From Goekera deserti (GTDB lineage: Bacteria > Actinomycetota > Actinomycetes > Mycobacteriales > Geodermatophilaceae): a stretch of DNA of 64,000 nucleotides. Of the stretch, positions 9,685 through 19,537 are shown one piece after another; the first letter of the stretch is position 1, and every line of letters begins with the position of its first letter. The notes beneath the pieces were generated by a model. The model saw nothing but the letters and a program-made list of their open reading frames with translations, was not told where the DNA came from and did no database searches. The stretch is from the NCBI RefSeq assembly GCF_010685995.1, contig NZ_JAAGWK010000005.1:124001-188000 (forward strand), in the 5' to 3' direction. The position numbers were made by a program, and so were the translations under genes.

Positions 9685-12194
9685 GCGGGCTCTCCGGTCA
9701 GGTCGGACACGGCGGTGGCACCGGTGCGGGCGTCGATCGGGACGGCGGCGGACACCCGGACGACGCTGCCGGGACCCGCCCCCAGGGCGGTGCGCACGGC
9801 ACTGCCCGGTGACCGCATCGGCAGCCACACGACCCGGTCGGCCATGTCGACCACCAGGGCGGGCAGCGTGATCGCCCCGGCCGGGCCGGTGACGGTGACC
9901 GGGTCGCCGGTGCCGACGCCGGTGCGCGCGGCCAGCTCCCGGCCGAGCCGGGCCACCGCGGGGCGGGCGGTGCCGGCCATGGCCGGCTCCTCGCGCTGCA
10001 GCGTGCCGTCGTCGAGCAGCTGGCGCCAGGACGCCAGCACGACCTCGTCGTCCTGCAGCGTCCGCGGGGCGGGCGGCGGCACGTCGAGGCCCTGGACGTG
10101 GCCGATCCGGCCGGCGCCGCCGAGCGCGATGAGCTCGCTGCGGGCGGCGTCGACCCCGGGCAGGCCGAGGTCGACGTCCATCGCGTCGGCGAGGCCGTGC
10201 AGCACCCGGGCGTCCGGCAGCTGGCCGGTGCCGTGCAGGGTGGCGTCAAAGGGGCGTACCCGGCCCTCCCAGTCGAGGTAGCTGCCGGCCTTCTCCGGGG
10301 CCGCGGCCACCGGCAGGACGACGTCGGCGTGCGCGGTGACCGCGCTGGGCAGCAGCTCCAGGCTGACCACGAAGCCGGCCGCGGACAGCGCCTGCTCGGC
10401 CAGCAGCGGGTCGGGCAGGTCGGCGGGGTCGACGCCGCCGACGAGCAGCCCGGCGAGGCGGCCGTCGCGGGTGGCGGTGAGGATGCCGGTGAGGTCCAGG
10501 CCCGGGGTGGCCGGCACCTCGGCGCCCCACAGCCGGCCGACCTCCGCGCGGGCGGCGGGGTCGAGCACCGAGCGGCCGCCGGGCAGCATGGTGGGCAGCG
10601 CGCCGACCTCGACCGCCCCGCGCTCGCCGGCCCGCCGCGGCACCCAGGCCAGCCGGACGCCGGTCTGGTGGGCCAGCCCGGTGAGCGCGGAGAACGCCCC
10701 CGGCACCTCGGCCAGCCGCTCGCCGGCCAGCACGATCGCGCCGGGCATCCGCACCGCGGCGACGGCGTCCGGGTCGCCGGTGCCGTTGGCCAGGCCGGCC
10801 AGCACCAGCGCCTCCTCGCCCGGGGCCGCGGCCAGCACGGTCGCGCTGAGCTTGCCGGCCGCGCGGGTGACGAACGGGGCGATGTCGAACACCGGCAGCC
10901 CGCGGGCGCGAGTGGCCTTGCGCAGCCGGAGGAAGACGATCGGCGACTCCTCCTCGGGCTCGAAGCCGACCAGCACCACGGCGGGGGCGGCGTCCAGCTC
11001 CTCGTAGGTGACCGCGCCGGCGCCGGGCGCGGAGCCCGCGACGTGCGCGGCCAGGAAGGCCTGCTCCTCGTCGGAGTGGGCCCGCGCGCGGGCGTCGACG
11101 TCGTTGGTGCCCAGCACCACCCGGGCGAACTTGGCGTAGGCGTACGCGTCCTCGACGGTCAGCCGGCCGCCGGGCAGCACGCCGACGCCCCCGGCGTCGG
11201 CGGCCGCGGCGAGGCCCCGCGCGGCGGCGGCCCAGGCCTCGGGCCAGGACGCCGGCTGCAGCACGCCGTCCCGGCGCACCAGCGGCGTGGTGAGCCGCTC
11301 GTTGGAGGCGGCGTAGCGGAACGCGAAGCGCCCCTTGTCGCAGTTCCACTCCTCGTTGACCTCGGCGTCCTCACCGGCGAGCCGGCGCATCACGGTGCCG
11401 CGCCGGTAGTCGGTGCGCTGGGCGCAGCCCGAGGCGCAGTGCTCGCAGACGCTGGGCTCGCTGCGCAGGTCGAAGGGCCGGGAGCGGAAGCGGTAGGCGG
11501 CGCTGGTCAGCGCTCCGACCGGGCAGATCTGCACCGTGTTGCCCGAGAAGTAGCTCTCGAACGGCTCGTCGGTGTAGATCGCCACCTGCTGCAGCGCGCC
11601 ACGCTCGAACAGGTCGACGAACGGGTCGCCGGCGATCTGCTGGGAGAACCGGGTGCAGCGGGCGCAGAGCACGCAGCGCTCGCGGTCCAGCAGCACCTGC
11701 GAGCTGATCGGCATCGGCTTGGGGTAGGTGCGCTTGACGTCGACGAAGCGGCTCTCGGTGCGGCCGCTGCTCATCGCCTGGTTCTGCAGCGGGCACTCCC
11801 CGCCCTTGTCGCACACCGGGCAGTCCAGCGGGTGGTTGACCAGCAGCAGCTCCATCGTGCCCTGCTGCGCCTTGTCGGCGACCTCGCTGGTGAGCTGCGT
11901 CCTGACCACCATGTCCGGGGTGACCGGGACGGTGCAGGAGGCCACCGGCTTGCGCTGGCCCTCCACCTCGACCAGGCACTGCCGGCAGGCGCCCACCGGT
12001 TCCAGCAGCGGGTGGTCGCAGAACCGGGGCACCTGGACGCCGATCTGCTCGGCGGCCCGGATGATCAGCGTGCCCTTCGGCACCTCGACGGTGAACCCGT
12101 CGACGGTGCAGCGGACGTGGCCCTCGGCCGGCGGGGGCAGCTCCGGCGGGCCGTCAGCGCCGGTGCCGGGCGGTGCGGGCTGGGTGGTGGTCAT
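9681..12194 (-). CDS. nuoG: NADH-quinone oxidoreductase subunit G
   Basis: Large iron-sulfur subunit, 837 residues. In order it has an N-terminal 2Fe-2S ferredoxin domain ([15 protein letters not shown], about 60-74), the His-Cys 4Fe-4S region ([18 protein letters not shown]), a second 4Fe-4S site (CVLCARC ... CPVGALT), and a molybdopterin-oxidoreductase-like domain. The last begins CEHCASGC with a fourth Cys in WNCDKGRF, so the extra N7 cluster found in some bacteria is probably present. The C-terminal half is a degenerate molybdenum-enzyme fold. The ATG at 12194 overlaps the nuoF stop as ATGA. Confidence 0.96.
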   Translation of the reverse strand: MTTTQPAPPGTGADGPPELPPPAEGHVRCTVDGFTVEVPKGTLIIRAAEQIGVQVPRFCDHPLLEPVGACRQCLVEVEGQRKPVASCTVPVTPDMVVRTQLTSEVADKAQQGTMELLLVNHPLDCPVCDKGGECPLQNQAMSSGRTESRFVDVKRTYPKPMPISSQVLLDRERCVLCARCTRFSQQIAGDPFVDLFERGALQQVAIYTDEPFESYFSGNTVQICPVGALTSAAYRFRSRPFDLRSEPSVCEHCASGCAQRTDYRRGTVMRRLAGEDAEVNEEWNCDKGRFAFRYAASNERLTTPLVRRDGVLQPASWPEAWAAAARGLAAAADAGGVGVLPGGRLTVEDAYAYAKFARVVLGTNDVDARARAHSDEEQAFLAAHVAGSAPGAGAVTYEELDAAPAVVLVGFEPEEESPIVFLRLRKATRARGLPVFDIAPFVTRAAGKLSATVLAAAPGEEALVLAGLANGTGDPDAVAAVRMPGAIVLAGERLAEVPGAFSALTGLAHQTGVRLAWVPRRAGERGAVEVGALPTMLPGGRSVLDPAARAEVGRLWGAEVPATPGLDLTGILTATRDGRLAGLLVGGVDPADLPDPLLAEQALSAAGFVVSLELLPSAVTAHADVVLPVAAAPEKAGSYLDWEGRVRPFDATLHGTGQLPDARVLHGLADAMDVDLGLPGVDAARSELIALGGAGRIGHVQGLDVPPPAPRTLQDDEVVLASWRQLLDDGTLQREEPAMAGTARPAVARLGRELAARTGVGTGDPVTVTGPAGAITLPALVVDMADRVVWLPMRSPGSAVRTALGAGPGSVVRVSAAVPIDARTGATAVSDLTGEPA

Positions 12195-13519
12195 GCCATG
12201 GCTCCCACGGGCTCGAGCTTCAGCGTGCGGCCGAGCCGGTCCCGCTCGTCGGCGGGCAGCAGGGCCACGTAGTCGTCCTTGAAGTACTTCAGCGAGCTGG
12301 CGATGCAGCTGGTGGCACCGTCGCCGAGCGCGCAGAAGGAGCGGCCGAGGATGTTGTCGCAGGTGTCCAGCAGCAGGTCCAGGTCGCGGGCGGTGCCACG
12401 GCCGTCCACCAGCCGCTGCAGGATCTGGACCAGCCAGTAGGTGCCCTCCCGGCACGGGGTGCACTTGCCGCAGCTCTCGTGGGCGTAGAACTGGGTGAAC
12501 CGCAGGGTGGCCTCGACGATCGAGTCGGTCTCGTCGAAGACCATCAGCGCGGTGGTGCCCAGCATGGAGCCGGCCGCCGCCACCGAGTCGAAGTCCAGCG
12601 GGACGTCGAGGTGCTCGGCGGTGAAGTACGGCGTGGAGCTGCCGCCCGGCGTCCAGAACTTGAGCTGGTGGCCCGGGCGCACCCCGCCGGCCATCTCCAG
12701 CAGCTCGTTCATCGTGGTGCCCATCGGTGCCTCGTACTGGCCGGGGCGCACGACCCGGCCGGACAGCGAGTAGATCTTCGGGCCGGGCGACTTCTCCGGG
12801 CCGAACGCCTTGAACCACGCCGCCCCGCCCCGGACGACGAACGGCACGCTGGCCAGGGTCTCCACGTTGTTGACCACCGTGGGCGAGCCGTACAGCCCGG
12901 CGACGGCGGGGAAGGGCGGCTTGAGCCGCGGCTGGCCGCGGTGGCCCTCCAGGGAGTCCAGCAGCGCGGTCTCCTCGCCGCAGATGTAGGCCCCCGCCCC
13001 GGCGTGCACCACCACCTCCAGGTCGTAGCCCGAGCCGAGCACGTCGGTGCCGAGGTAGCCGGCGGCGTAGGCCTCCTCGACGGCGGCGACCAGCCGGCGG
13101 TGGGCGTGCACGGCCTCGCCGCGGACGTAGATGACCGCGAAGTGCGAGCGGATGGCGTAGGCGGCGATGGCCACGCCCTCCACCAGCGAGTGCGGGTCGG
13201 CCATCATCAGCGGGATGTCCTTGCAGGTGCCCGGCTCGCCCTCGTCGGCGTTGACCACCAGGTACTTGGGCTTGGCCGCCGGCCCGGTGGGGGTCTCCCC
13301 CGGCTTGGGCTGCGGGATGAAGCTCCACTTCATCCCGGTGGGGAAGCCGGCGCCGCCGCGACCGCGCAGGCCGGAGTCCTTGACCATGGTGACGAGCTCG
13401 TCGGGGGTCATCTGCAGCGCGCGGCGCAGGCCGACGTAGCCCTCGGTGGCCTCGTAGGCGGCCAGCGTCCAGGACCGCTCGACGGCGTAGCGCTCGGTGA
13501 GCACGGGGGTGAGCGGCAT
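12191..13519 (-). CDS. nuoF: NADH-quinone oxidoreductase subunit F (NADH/FMN site)
   Basis: Subunit of 442 residues that binds NADH, FMN and cluster N3. The Gly-rich FMN/NADH stretch [13 protein letters not shown] lies near 52-64, a second [14 protein letters not shown] near 170, and the 4Fe-4S ligands are in [11 protein letters not shown] plus the later [11 protein letters not shown]. The length is typical. It starts 3 bases after nuoE and ends on an ATGA junction with nuoG. Electrons enter complex I here. Confidence 0.97.
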   Translation of the reverse strand: MPLTPVLTERYAVERSWTLAAYEATEGYVGLRRALQMTPDELVTMVKDSGLRGRGGAGFPTGMKWSFIPQPKPGETPTGPAAKPKYLVVNADEGEPGTCKDIPLMMADPHSLVEGVAIAAYAIRSHFAVIYVRGEAVHAHRRLVAAVEEAYAAGYLGTDVLGSGYDLEVVVHAGAGAYICGEETALLDSLEGHRGQPRLKPPFPAVAGLYGSPTVVNNVETLASVPFVVRGGAAWFKAFGPEKSPGPKIYSLSGRVVRPGQYEAPMGTTMNELLEMAGGVRPGHQLKFWTPGGSSTPYFTAEHLDVPLDFDSVAAAGSMLGTTALMVFDETDSIVEATLRFTQFYAHESCGKCTPCREGTYWLVQILQRLVDGRGTARDLDLLLDTCDNILGRSFCALGDGATSCIASSLKYFKDDYVALLPADERDRLGRTLKLEPVGAMA

Positions 13520-13522
13520 GGC

Positions 13523-14572
13523 TCAGACCTCTCTCTGGGCGGTCGGTGGGCTCGGGCTGGTCGAGGGGGCGGGACCCTCTCCGGATCCGGACTGCGCGGG
13601 GGTGGCCGGGGTGTCCGTGCCGGTGGCGCGCGTGCCGGTGCGCCGGCGGGACGGGCCCTTCCGGTCGGGGTCGGCCGTCTTCGCCCCGGCACGCTCGGCC
13701 GGGTTGCCGGCCGCCGCGACGCGGGCGTCGGAGGCCTCCTTCTCCGGTGCCTGGCCGGTCCGACCGGTGGGCCGGGTGGCGGCGCGCGGCTCGTCGACGT
13801 CCGGTGTCGGCGCGGGGGCCGGGGCCTGCATCGGCGGGGCGGCCTCCCCGCGCTCCTCGGCCAGCCGGACGCCGACCAGCGTGGGCACCCCGGCGGACGG
13901 ACCGTCGACGGCGGCCCGGGCGGCCTCGGCGTCGGCGTGCTGGGAGAAGCCGGCCAGCTGGCGGGAGACGCCGCGGAAGTCGGTCAGGGGCGCGCCCCGG
14001 GTGGGCAGCGGCTTCTCCCCGCGGCGCAGCGCCGCGACGAGCTCCCGGGTGCTCTCGACGTCCTGCTGGTCGTAGAACTCGTAGTCGACGGTGACCACCG
14101 GCGCGTAGTCGCAGGCCGCCAGGCACTCGGCGTGCTCCAGGGTGATGGAGCCGTCGGCGGTGGTCTGGTCGTGGCCGACGCCGAGGTCGGCCTTGACCGC
14201 CTCGAAGATCCGCTGGCCGCCGAGCACGTTGCACAGCGTGTTGGTGCAGACGCTGACGATGTGCCGGCCGGTGGGGCTGCGCTTGTACATCGTGTAGAAC
14301 GTCGCGACCGCGCCTACCTCGGCCTTGGTCAGCCCCAGCTCCTCGGCGCACAGCGCGACGCCCTCGGGCGAGACGTAGCCCTGCACCGACTGCACCAGGT
14401 GCAGCATCGGCAGCAGCGCCGAGCGGGCCTGCGGGTAGCGGGCCATCAGCTCCCGGCACTCGAGCCGGGTCTGCTCGGTCAGCGGCGGCAGGTCGGCCGC
14501 GACCGGCTCGACCGGCGAGGAGTCCAGGCCGGTGACGGCCGTGCCCTCGGTGGATCCAGGAAGCGCGCTCAT
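13523..14572 (-). CDS. nuoE: NADH-quinone oxidoreductase subunit E with long disordered tail
   Basis: Thioredoxin-like 2Fe-2S subunit, 349 residues. The core (about 30-190) has the four cluster ligands as CTNTLC and CLAAC and the conserved [12 protein letters not shown]. About 150 residues follow that are rich in Pro, Ala, Arg, Thr and Glu without recognisable fold; the usual protein is about 160-250 residues. The start at 14572 shares a base with the nuoD stop (TGATG). The tail is continuous with the frame and its third-codon-position GC bias looks normal, so I read it as real and not as a frameshift product. Confidence 0.94.
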   Translation of the reverse strand: MSALPGSTEGTAVTGLDSSPVEPVAADLPPLTEQTRLECRELMARYPQARSALLPMLHLVQSVQGYVSPEGVALCAEELGLTKAEVGAVATFYTMYKRSPTGRHIVSVCTNTLCNVLGGQRIFEAVKADLGVGHDQTTADGSITLEHAECLAACDYAPVVTVDYEFYDQQDVESTRELVAALRRGEKPLPTRGAPLTDFRGVSRQLAGFSQHADAEAARAAVDGPSAGVPTLVGVRLAEERGEAAPPMQAPAPAPTPDVDEPRAATRPTGRTGQAPEKEASDARVAAAGNPAERAGAKTADPDRKGPSRRRTGTRATGTDTPATPAQSGSGEGPAPSTSPSPPTAQREV

Positions 14573-15894
14573 CAGCGGTCCACTCCCCCCATGACGGGGT
14601 CGATCGACGCCACGGCGGCGATGACGTCGGCGATCATGCCGCCCTCGCTCATCGCCGCGGTGGCCTGCAGGTTGACGAAGCTGGGGTCGCGCACGTGGCA
14701 GCGGAACGGGCGGGTGCCGCCGTCGCTGACCATGTGGAAGCCGAGCTCGCCGCGCGGGCTCTCGATCGCCGAGTACACCTGCCCGGCCGGCACCCGGAAG
14801 CCCTCGGTGACCAGCTTGAAGTGGTGGATCAGGGCCTCCATCGACTGGCCCATGATGTGCTGCACGTGCTCCAGGGAGTTGCCCATGCCGTCGGAGCCGA
14901 GCGACAGCTGCGCCGGCCAGGCGATCTTCTTGTCCTCGACCATCACCGGGCCCGGCTCCAGGCGGTCCAGGGCCTGCTCGATGATCTTCAGCGACTCGGT
15001 CACCTCGGCCATCCGCACCAGGTAGCGGCCCCACGCGTCGCAGGTGTCGGCGGTGGGCACCTCGAAGTCGTAGTCCTCGTAGCCGAGGTAGGGCTCGACC
15101 TTGCGCAGGTCCCACGGCAGGCCCGCGGCCCGCAGGATCGGCCCGGTCACGCCGAGCGCGATGCAGCCGGTGACGTCGAGGTACCCGGCGTCCTTGAGCC
15201 GGCGCTGCCAGATCGGCTGGCCGGTGAGCAGCTTGTGGAAGTCCTGCGCGCGGGCCGGCATGACGTCGAGGAAGTCGCGGATGCGGCCCTCCACGCCCTC
15301 GGGCAGGTCCTGGGCCAGGCCGCCGGGGCGGATGTAGGCGTGGTTCATCCGCAGGCCGGTGATCTCCTCGAGCAGGTCGAGGATCATCTCCCGCTCGCGG
15401 AAGCCGTTGGTCATGCCGGTGAGGGCGCCCATCTCCATGCCGAAGGTGGCCAGCCCCACCAGGTGCGAGGCGATCCGGTTGAGCTCCATCACGAGCACCC
15501 GGATGGTCTGCGCCCGCTGCGGGGCCTCGATGCCCAGCAGCTTCTCCACGGCCAGGCAGTAGCCGGCCTCGTTGTACAGCGGGGCCAGGTAGTCCATCCG
15601 CGTGACGAAGGTGGTGCCCTGCGTCCAGGTGCGGTACTCGATGTTCTTCTCGATGCCGGTGTGCAGGTAGCCGATCACCACCCGCGCCTTGGTCACCGTC
15701 TCGCCCTCGAGGTCGAGGACCAGGCGCAGCACCCCGTGCGTCGAGGGGTGCTGCGGGCCCATGTTGACCACGAGCCGTTCCTCGCCGAGCTGGTCACCGC
15801 CGAAGGTCTGGTCCCAGTCGCCGCCGGTGACGGTGTAGACGCGACCCTCGGTGGTCTGCCGTGAGCCGGCGTACGGGTCGAACGTGGTGCTCAT
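14572..15894 (-). CDS. nuoD: NADH-quinone oxidoreductase subunit D
   Basis: The 49-kDa-type subunit, 440 residues, which with NuoB forms the quinone-binding head. [14 protein letters not shown] near 45-58 contains the His that lines the quinone site, and the C terminus ends in the conserved DPVMGGVDR. There is no fusion with NuoC, unlike enterobacteria. It starts 31 bases after nuoC ends, and that spacer holds GGAG-type sequence for its own ribosome-binding site. Confidence 0.97.
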   Translation of the reverse strand: MSTTFDPYAGSRQTTEGRVYTVTGGDWDQTFGGDQLGEERLVVNMGPQHPSTHGVLRLVLDLEGETVTKARVVIGYLHTGIEKNIEYRTWTQGTTFVTRMDYLAPLYNEAGYCLAVEKLLGIEAPQRAQTIRVLVMELNRIASHLVGLATFGMEMGALTGMTNGFREREMILDLLEEITGLRMNHAYIRPGGLAQDLPEGVEGRIRDFLDVMPARAQDFHKLLTGQPIWQRRLKDAGYLDVTGCIALGVTGPILRAAGLPWDLRKVEPYLGYEDYDFEVPTADTCDAWGRYLVRMAEVTESLKIIEQALDRLEPGPVMVEDKKIAWPAQLSLGSDGMGNSLEHVQHIMGQSMEALIHHFKLVTEGFRVPAGQVYSAIESPRGELGFHMVSDGGTRPFRCHVRDPSFVNLQATAAMSEGGMIADVIAAVASIDPVMGGVDR

Positions 15895-15925
15895 GAGCTG
15901 CTCCCGCTGGTCTCGCGGTCGGCGG

Positions 15926-16618
15926 TCACCGGTAGCTCCGCCGCTGGTCCGGGGGTGGGATCTGGGCGTCGTGGTACTCGACCGGCACGCCGCCCAGCGG
16001 GTAGTCCTTGCGCTGCGGGTGCCCGTCCCAGTCGTCGGGCATGAGGATCCGGGTGAGCGCCGGGTGACCGTCGAAGACGATCCCGAACATGTCCCAGGTC
16101 TCCCGCTCGTGCCAGTCCGCGGTCGGGTACACGCCGGTGACCGAGGGCAGGTGCGGGTCCTCGGCGCTGACCGCCACCTCCAGCCGCACGCGACGGCGGT
16201 AGGTCATCGACGTCAGGTGCAGCACCACGTGCAGCCGGAGCACCTCGGAGACGTCCGGGCCGCCGCTGTCCAGGTAGTCGACGCCGGAGACGCTGCTGCA
16301 CAGCTCGAAGCGCAGCGCCTCGTCGTCGCGCAGCGCCTGCACGATCGTCAGCAGGTGCTCGCGCAGCACGAAGTAGGTGATCTCCCCGCGGTCCACCACC
16401 ACCCGCGGGACGGCGGCCGCGTAGGTGGCTGGCCCGACGGCCTCGATCAGCGCGTCGGTGACCTCGTCGAACCAGCCGCCGTAGGGCCGCTCGCTGCTGT
16501 GCAGGGCGACGGCACCCCCGGGCTCGACACGCACCAGCCCGCCGAAGCCCGAGGTGTCCCCGCTGCCCGAGACGCCGAACGCCCCGCGCTTGAAGCCACC
16601 CGCCGCGCCCCCGGTCAC
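15926..16618 (-). CDS. nuoC: NADH-quinone oxidoreductase subunit C
   Basis: The 30-kDa-type peripheral subunit, 230 residues. The diagnostic C-terminal signature is present: [18 protein letters not shown] followed by [20 protein letters not shown]. The first ~35 residues are Gly-rich and poorly conserved. Its ATG overlaps the nuoB stop as ATGA. It links NuoD and NuoI in the peripheral arm and has no cofactor of its own. Confidence 0.97.
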   Translation of the reverse strand: MTGGAAGGFKRGAFGVSGSGDTSGFGGLVRVEPGGAVALHSSERPYGGWFDEVTDALIEAVGPATYAAAVPRVVVDRGEITYFVLREHLLTIVQALRDDEALRFELCSSVSGVDYLDSGGPDVSEVLRLHVVLHLTSMTYRRRVRLEVAVSAEDPHLPSVTGVYPTADWHERETWDMFGIVFDGHPALTRILMPDDWDGHPQRKDYPLGGVPVEYHDAQIPPPDQRRSYR

Positions 16619-17283
16619 GGCCGCGCCTCCGGCAGCCGGACGGCGGCGCCGTCACGCTGCTCGATGGCGAACTGGCCGGTGCGCCCGGCGGCCGCGGCCC
16701 GCTCGTAGGCCTCCCGGCTCTCCTTGTGCGCGCGCACCGACGACGGCATCGCCACGTGCAGCTCCTTCGCCGTCCCGTCCGCGCGGGCCGCGGCCAGGGC
16801 TGCCGCGCGCTTGGGACCGAGTGGCTCGTGCTGGATCTTGTGGTGCAGCTTGAGGATCGCGTCCATCAGCATCTCCGGCCGCGGCGGGCAGCCGGGCAGG
16901 TACATGTCCACCGGCACGATGTGGTCGACGCCCTGGACGATCGCGTAGTTGTTGAACATCCCGCCGGAGCTGGCGCAGACACCCATCGCCAGCACCCAGC
17001 GCGGCTCGGGCATCTGGTCGTAGATCTGCCGCACGACCGGCGCCATCTTCTGGCTCACCCGGCCGGCCACGATCATCAGGTCGGCCTGGCGCGGGGAGGG
17101 CCGGAACACCTCCATGCCGAAGCGGGCCAGGTCGTAACGGCCGGCACCGGAGGCCATCATCTCGATCGCGCAGCACGCCAGGCCGAACGTCGCCGGCCAC
17201 AGCGAGGACTTGCGGGTCCAGTTGACGACCTTCTCCACGCTGGTCAGCAGGATGCCGCTGGGGATCTTCTCTTCCAGGCCCAT
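16615..17283 (-). CDS. nuoB: NADH-quinone oxidoreductase subunit B (cluster N2)
   Basis: The PSST-type subunit, 222 residues, holding the terminal 4Fe-4S cluster N2 that reduces quinone. Ligand cysteines appear as [20 protein letters not shown] and [10 protein letters not shown], the unusual tandem Cys pair being diagnostic. The C-terminal ~45 residues form a basic, Ala-rich tail. It is separated from nuoA by 91 bases containing a short perfect hairpin, and overlaps nuoC as ATGA. Confidence 0.97.
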   Translation of the reverse strand: MGLEEKIPSGILLTSVEKVVNWTRKSSLWPATFGLACCAIEMMASGAGRYDLARFGMEVFRPSPRQADLMIVAGRVSQKMAPVVRQIYDQMPEPRWVLAMGVCASSGGMFNNYAIVQGVDHIVPVDMYLPGCPPRPEMLMDAILKLHHKIQHEPLGPKRAAALAAARADGTAKELHVAMPSSVRAHKESREAYERAAAAGRTGQFAIEQRDGAAVRLPEARP

Positions 17284-17322
17284 GCTCAGCCCCTCCGGTC
17301 GGTGGTGGTCACGCTTCCCGTA

Positions 17323-17343
17323 CAGAGAGCGTGGAGCTCTCTG
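17323..17343. other. Hairpin in the nuoA-nuoB spacer
   Basis: The sequence CAGAGAGC is followed by the 5-base loop GTGGA and then GCTCTCTG, giving an 8-bp perfect stem in either orientation. No run of T follows on the minus strand, so a full terminator is unlikely. It could mark a processing site or partial attenuator between the first and second genes of the operon. Confidence 0.5.
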
Positions 17344-17374
17344 CGCAGGAGGGGTGCGGGTGCCGGGCGGCGGG

Positions 17375-17737
17375 TCAGTCCCACTCCAGGCCCCCGCGGC
17401 GCCAGACGTAGGCGTAGGCGATGAAGACCGTGGCGATGAAGACCGCCATCTCGACCAGGCCGAAGACGCCGAGCGCCTCGTTGCTGACCGCCCACGGGTA
17501 GAGGAAGACGATCTCGATGTCGAAGACGATGAAGAGCATCGCGGTCAGGTAGAACTTCACCGGGAAGCGGCCGCCGGTCAGCGGCTGGTCGACCGGCTCG
17601 ATGCCGCACTCGTAGGCCTCGAGCTTGGCCTGGTTGTAGCGCCGCGGGCCGACGTACGGGGCGGCCGCCACGGAGAACAGGGCGAACGCCGCGGCCAGCA
17701 CGAAGAGCCCGACGAACGGCATGTAGTTGGACAACAT
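17375..17737 (-). CDS. nuoA: NADH-quinone oxidoreductase subunit A
   Basis: First gene of the complex I operon, a three-helix membrane subunit of 120 residues. [12 protein letters not shown] and [12 protein letters not shown] are the family signatures, including the Cys on the loop that moves between active and deactive states. The start chosen is the ATG at 17737 because GGGGGAG lies 7 bases upstream; an in-frame GTG at 17767 would add ten residues but has no such site. The promoter and Rex operator lie just upstream. Confidence 0.96.
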   Translation of the reverse strand: MLSNYMPFVGLFVLAAAFALFSVAAAPYVGPRRYNQAKLEAYECGIEPVDQPLTGGRFPVKFYLTAMLFIVFDIEIVFLYPWAVSNEALGVFGLVEMAVFIATVFIAYAYVWRRGGLEWD

Positions 17738-17776
17738 CGACGGCTCCCCCGGCGCACCGCGCCCCACTCGACCAGC

Positions 17777-17794
17777 TTGTGAAGTAATTCACAA
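17777..17794. promoter_or_regulatory. Rex operator upstream of the nuo operon
   Basis: TTGTGAAGTAATTCACAA is a perfect inverted repeat with 7-bp arms and a 4-bp spacer. It equals the published Rex consensus TTGTGAA-N4-TTCACAA. It lies 40 bases before the nuoA ATG and just downstream of a candidate promoter, where bound Rex would block initiation. A rex gene is present at 40608-41339. Rex releases DNA when NADH is high, so nuo should be derepressed when NADH accumulates (family knowledge applied by inference). Confidence 0.9.
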
Positions 17795-17807
17795 AGTTTC
17801 CTTGTCG

Positions 17808-17836
17808 ACCCTATGCCCTCGGTCACAGAGAACGAA
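17808..17836 (-). promoter_or_regulatory. Candidate nuoA promoter
   Basis: Read on the minus strand, TTCGTT at 17836-17831 and TAGGGT at 17813-17808 are 17 bases apart, a plausible -35/-10 pair. Transcription would begin near 17801, placing the Rex operator at about +7 to +24. The -35 match is weak, so the assignment is tentative. Confidence 0.45.
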
Positions 17837-17978
17837 AGCAGGCGGGGTTGCGATGTCGTAACGCAGGGCACCCTCACCCGCGGGCACCCCGCCGGGCCGG
17901 GGACGGCGGCCCGCACCGACCGGGCCGTGCGCGGGCTGCGCGGGGGCGGTGCGCCGGGCACGTCGCCCCGGTCGGCGC

Positions 17979-19274
17979 TCAGGCGGCGGGGAGCACCCGG
18001 GTGAGGACGGCGATCGCGCGGTCGACGGCGTCGCCGTCCCGGCCGTCGTGCAGGTTGCCCATCAGCCGCAGCGCGGCGCGCACCAGGGCGGGGCGCTTGA
18101 GGCCGTGCGCGGTGGTGAACCGGACGACGTCCGGGCGGGCCAGCAGGGCCAGGAACCCGGCGCCCAGCCGGTGGTGGCCGCCGTACTCGGCCCGCAGCCG
18201 GTCCGGGTAGGTGCGCAGCAGCTGCTCGGCGGCGACCGGGCCGGGCGCGGCCAGCGCGGCGACGACGACCTCGGCCGCGGTGCGCGCGGTCTCCATGGCG
18301 TAGCTGATGCCCTCGCCGTTGAACGGGTTGATCGCCCCCACGGTGTCCCCGACGAGCACCAGACCGCGGGTGTAGGCCGGGCGGCGTCCCAGCGAGGTGG
18401 GCAGGCCGGCCCCGCGCAGCGGCGTGACCGGCTCGAGCTCCCACTCCGGCGGCAGCGTCTCGACCCAGCGGCGGTACACGGTGCGGGCGTCGTCCGGGCC
18501 GGTGCGGCGGGTGTCGAGGAAGCCGAAGCCCAGGTTGGCCGTGCCGTCGCCCATGCCGAACAGCCAGCCGTAGCCGGGCATCGAGGCGCGGTCCGGGCCG
18601 CGGTCGGTCAGGTCGAAGGAGATGTCCAGCCACGGGTCGGCGGACCGGGGGGTGCGCACGTACTGCCGCACCGCGACGCCGAGCGGCTGGTCGGTGCGCC
18701 GCTCCAGGCCCAAGGACTTGGCCAGCCGGCCCGACGAGCCCTCGGCGGAGACGACCAGCCGGGCGTGCCAGGTGACCGGCCGCTTCCCCGGCCCGGCGAG
18801 GGCCTGCACGCCCACCACGCGGCCGGCGTCGTCCAGCAGCGGGTCGGTGACGGTGACGTCCTGGTGCACCTGCGCGCCGGCGGCCGCGGCGTGCCCGGCC
18901 AGCTGCTGGTCCAGGTCGGCGCGGGTGCGGATGAGGCCGTAGCCGGGCCAGCGGGTCAGCTGCGGCCAGTCGACCTCGACGACCTGGCCACCGCCGAACA
19001 CCCGCAGCCCCCGGTGCCGGGTCCAGCCGGCGGTCTCGGAGGTGTCGATGCCCATGGCCTGCAGGCTGGCGACCCCGCGCGGGGTCAGCCCGTCGCCGCA
19101 GACCTTCTCCCGGGGGAACACCGCCTTCTCCAGCACGACGACGTCCAGACCGGCCCGCGCCAGCCACCAGGCGGCGGTCGACCCGGCCGGCCCGGCGCCG
19201 ACGACGACGACGTCGGCGGTGCGGCCCTGCACGTCGGCGCGCTGGTCGTCGGTGCCGGTCACCGTGCTCACCAC
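17979..19274 (-). CDS. menJ: Geranylgeranyl reductase family FAD oxidoreductase (MenJ-like)
   Basis: FAD-dependent reductase of 431 residues. The N-terminal dinucleotide motif VVVGAGPAGS lies near 23-32, followed by the family's EKAVFPREKVCGDGLTPRG, and a second FAD contact VLVGDTVGAINPFNGEGI near 315. In mycobacteria the relative MenJ saturates one isoprene unit of the menaquinone side chain. Neighbouring menG and the nuo operon favour that role over archaeal-type lipid reduction. It ends 241 bases before nuoA but has no obvious coupling to it. The start is GTG at 19274; a second GTG follows immediately, so one residue is uncertain. Confidence 0.85.
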   Translation of the reverse strand: MVSTVTGTDDQRADVQGRTADVVVVGAGPAGSTAAWWLARAGLDVVVLEKAVFPREKVCGDGLTPRGVASLQAMGIDTSETAGWTRHRGLRVFGGGQVVEVDWPQLTRWPGYGLIRTRADLDQQLAGHAAAAGAQVHQDVTVTDPLLDDAGRVVGVQALAGPGKRPVTWHARLVVSAEGSSGRLAKSLGLERRTDQPLGVAVRQYVRTPRSADPWLDISFDLTDRGPDRASMPGYGWLFGMGDGTANLGFGFLDTRRTGPDDARTVYRRWVETLPPEWELEPVTPLRGAGLPTSLGRRPAYTRGLVLVGDTVGAINPFNGEGISYAMETARTAAEVVVAALAAPGPVAAEQLLRTYPDRLRAEYGGHHRLGAGFLALLARPDVVRFTTAHGLKRPALVRAALRLMGNLHDGRDGDAVDRAIAVLTRVLPAA

Positions 19275-19341
19275 CTCGTCGTCCGGGCGCCGGCCGGGTG
19301 GGCGCGGGCCCGGTGATCGTAAGCAGACGACCCCGGGCGGG

Positions 19342-19497
19342 TCAGCCGGCGGGCGGCGGCGGGGCGACCGGGTCGGTCGGGCTGGGCGTGGGGCCGGGCG
19401 CGGGCGAGCCGGGCGGCGGGGCGCCCGGCGGGGGCGGGTCGACCGGGGAGGGCGACGGCGAGGGCTGGTCCGGGACGGGCATCGGCGGTGACGTCAT
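19342..19497 (-). CDS. Small proline-rich protein, doubtful
   Basis: A 51-codon frame between menG and the menJ-like gene, on the same strand as both. More than half of the residues are Pro or Ser (for example [15 protein letters not shown]). There is no clear ribosome-binding site before the ATG. Low-complexity frames of this kind arise easily at this base composition, so it may not be expressed. Without it, the stretch 19275-19537 is simply a spacer. Confidence 0.3.
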   Translation of the reverse strand: MTSPPMPVPDQPSPSPSPVDPPPPGAPPPGSPAPGPTPSPTDPVAPPPPAG

Positions 19498-19537
19498 GGC
19501 CGGTGCGTGCCCGCGTCCACGGCCCGGCAACCGCTGA

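Noticed and set aside
7990-10281. Long plus-strand frame opposite nuoI, nuoH and the nuoG end
   Set aside because: Shadow of three overlapping real genes, with Gln/Arg/His/Gly bias and no motif.
12173-15025. Very long plus-strand frame opposite nuoF, nuoE and part of nuoD
   Set aside because: The minus strand carries three intact complex I genes with all cofactor motifs. The plus-strand reading has no recognisable domain and spans gene boundaries.
17813-18004. Short plus-strand frame before the menJ-like gene
   Set aside because: It overlaps the nuoA promoter region, has no ribosome-binding site or domain, and reads as random GC-rich sequence.
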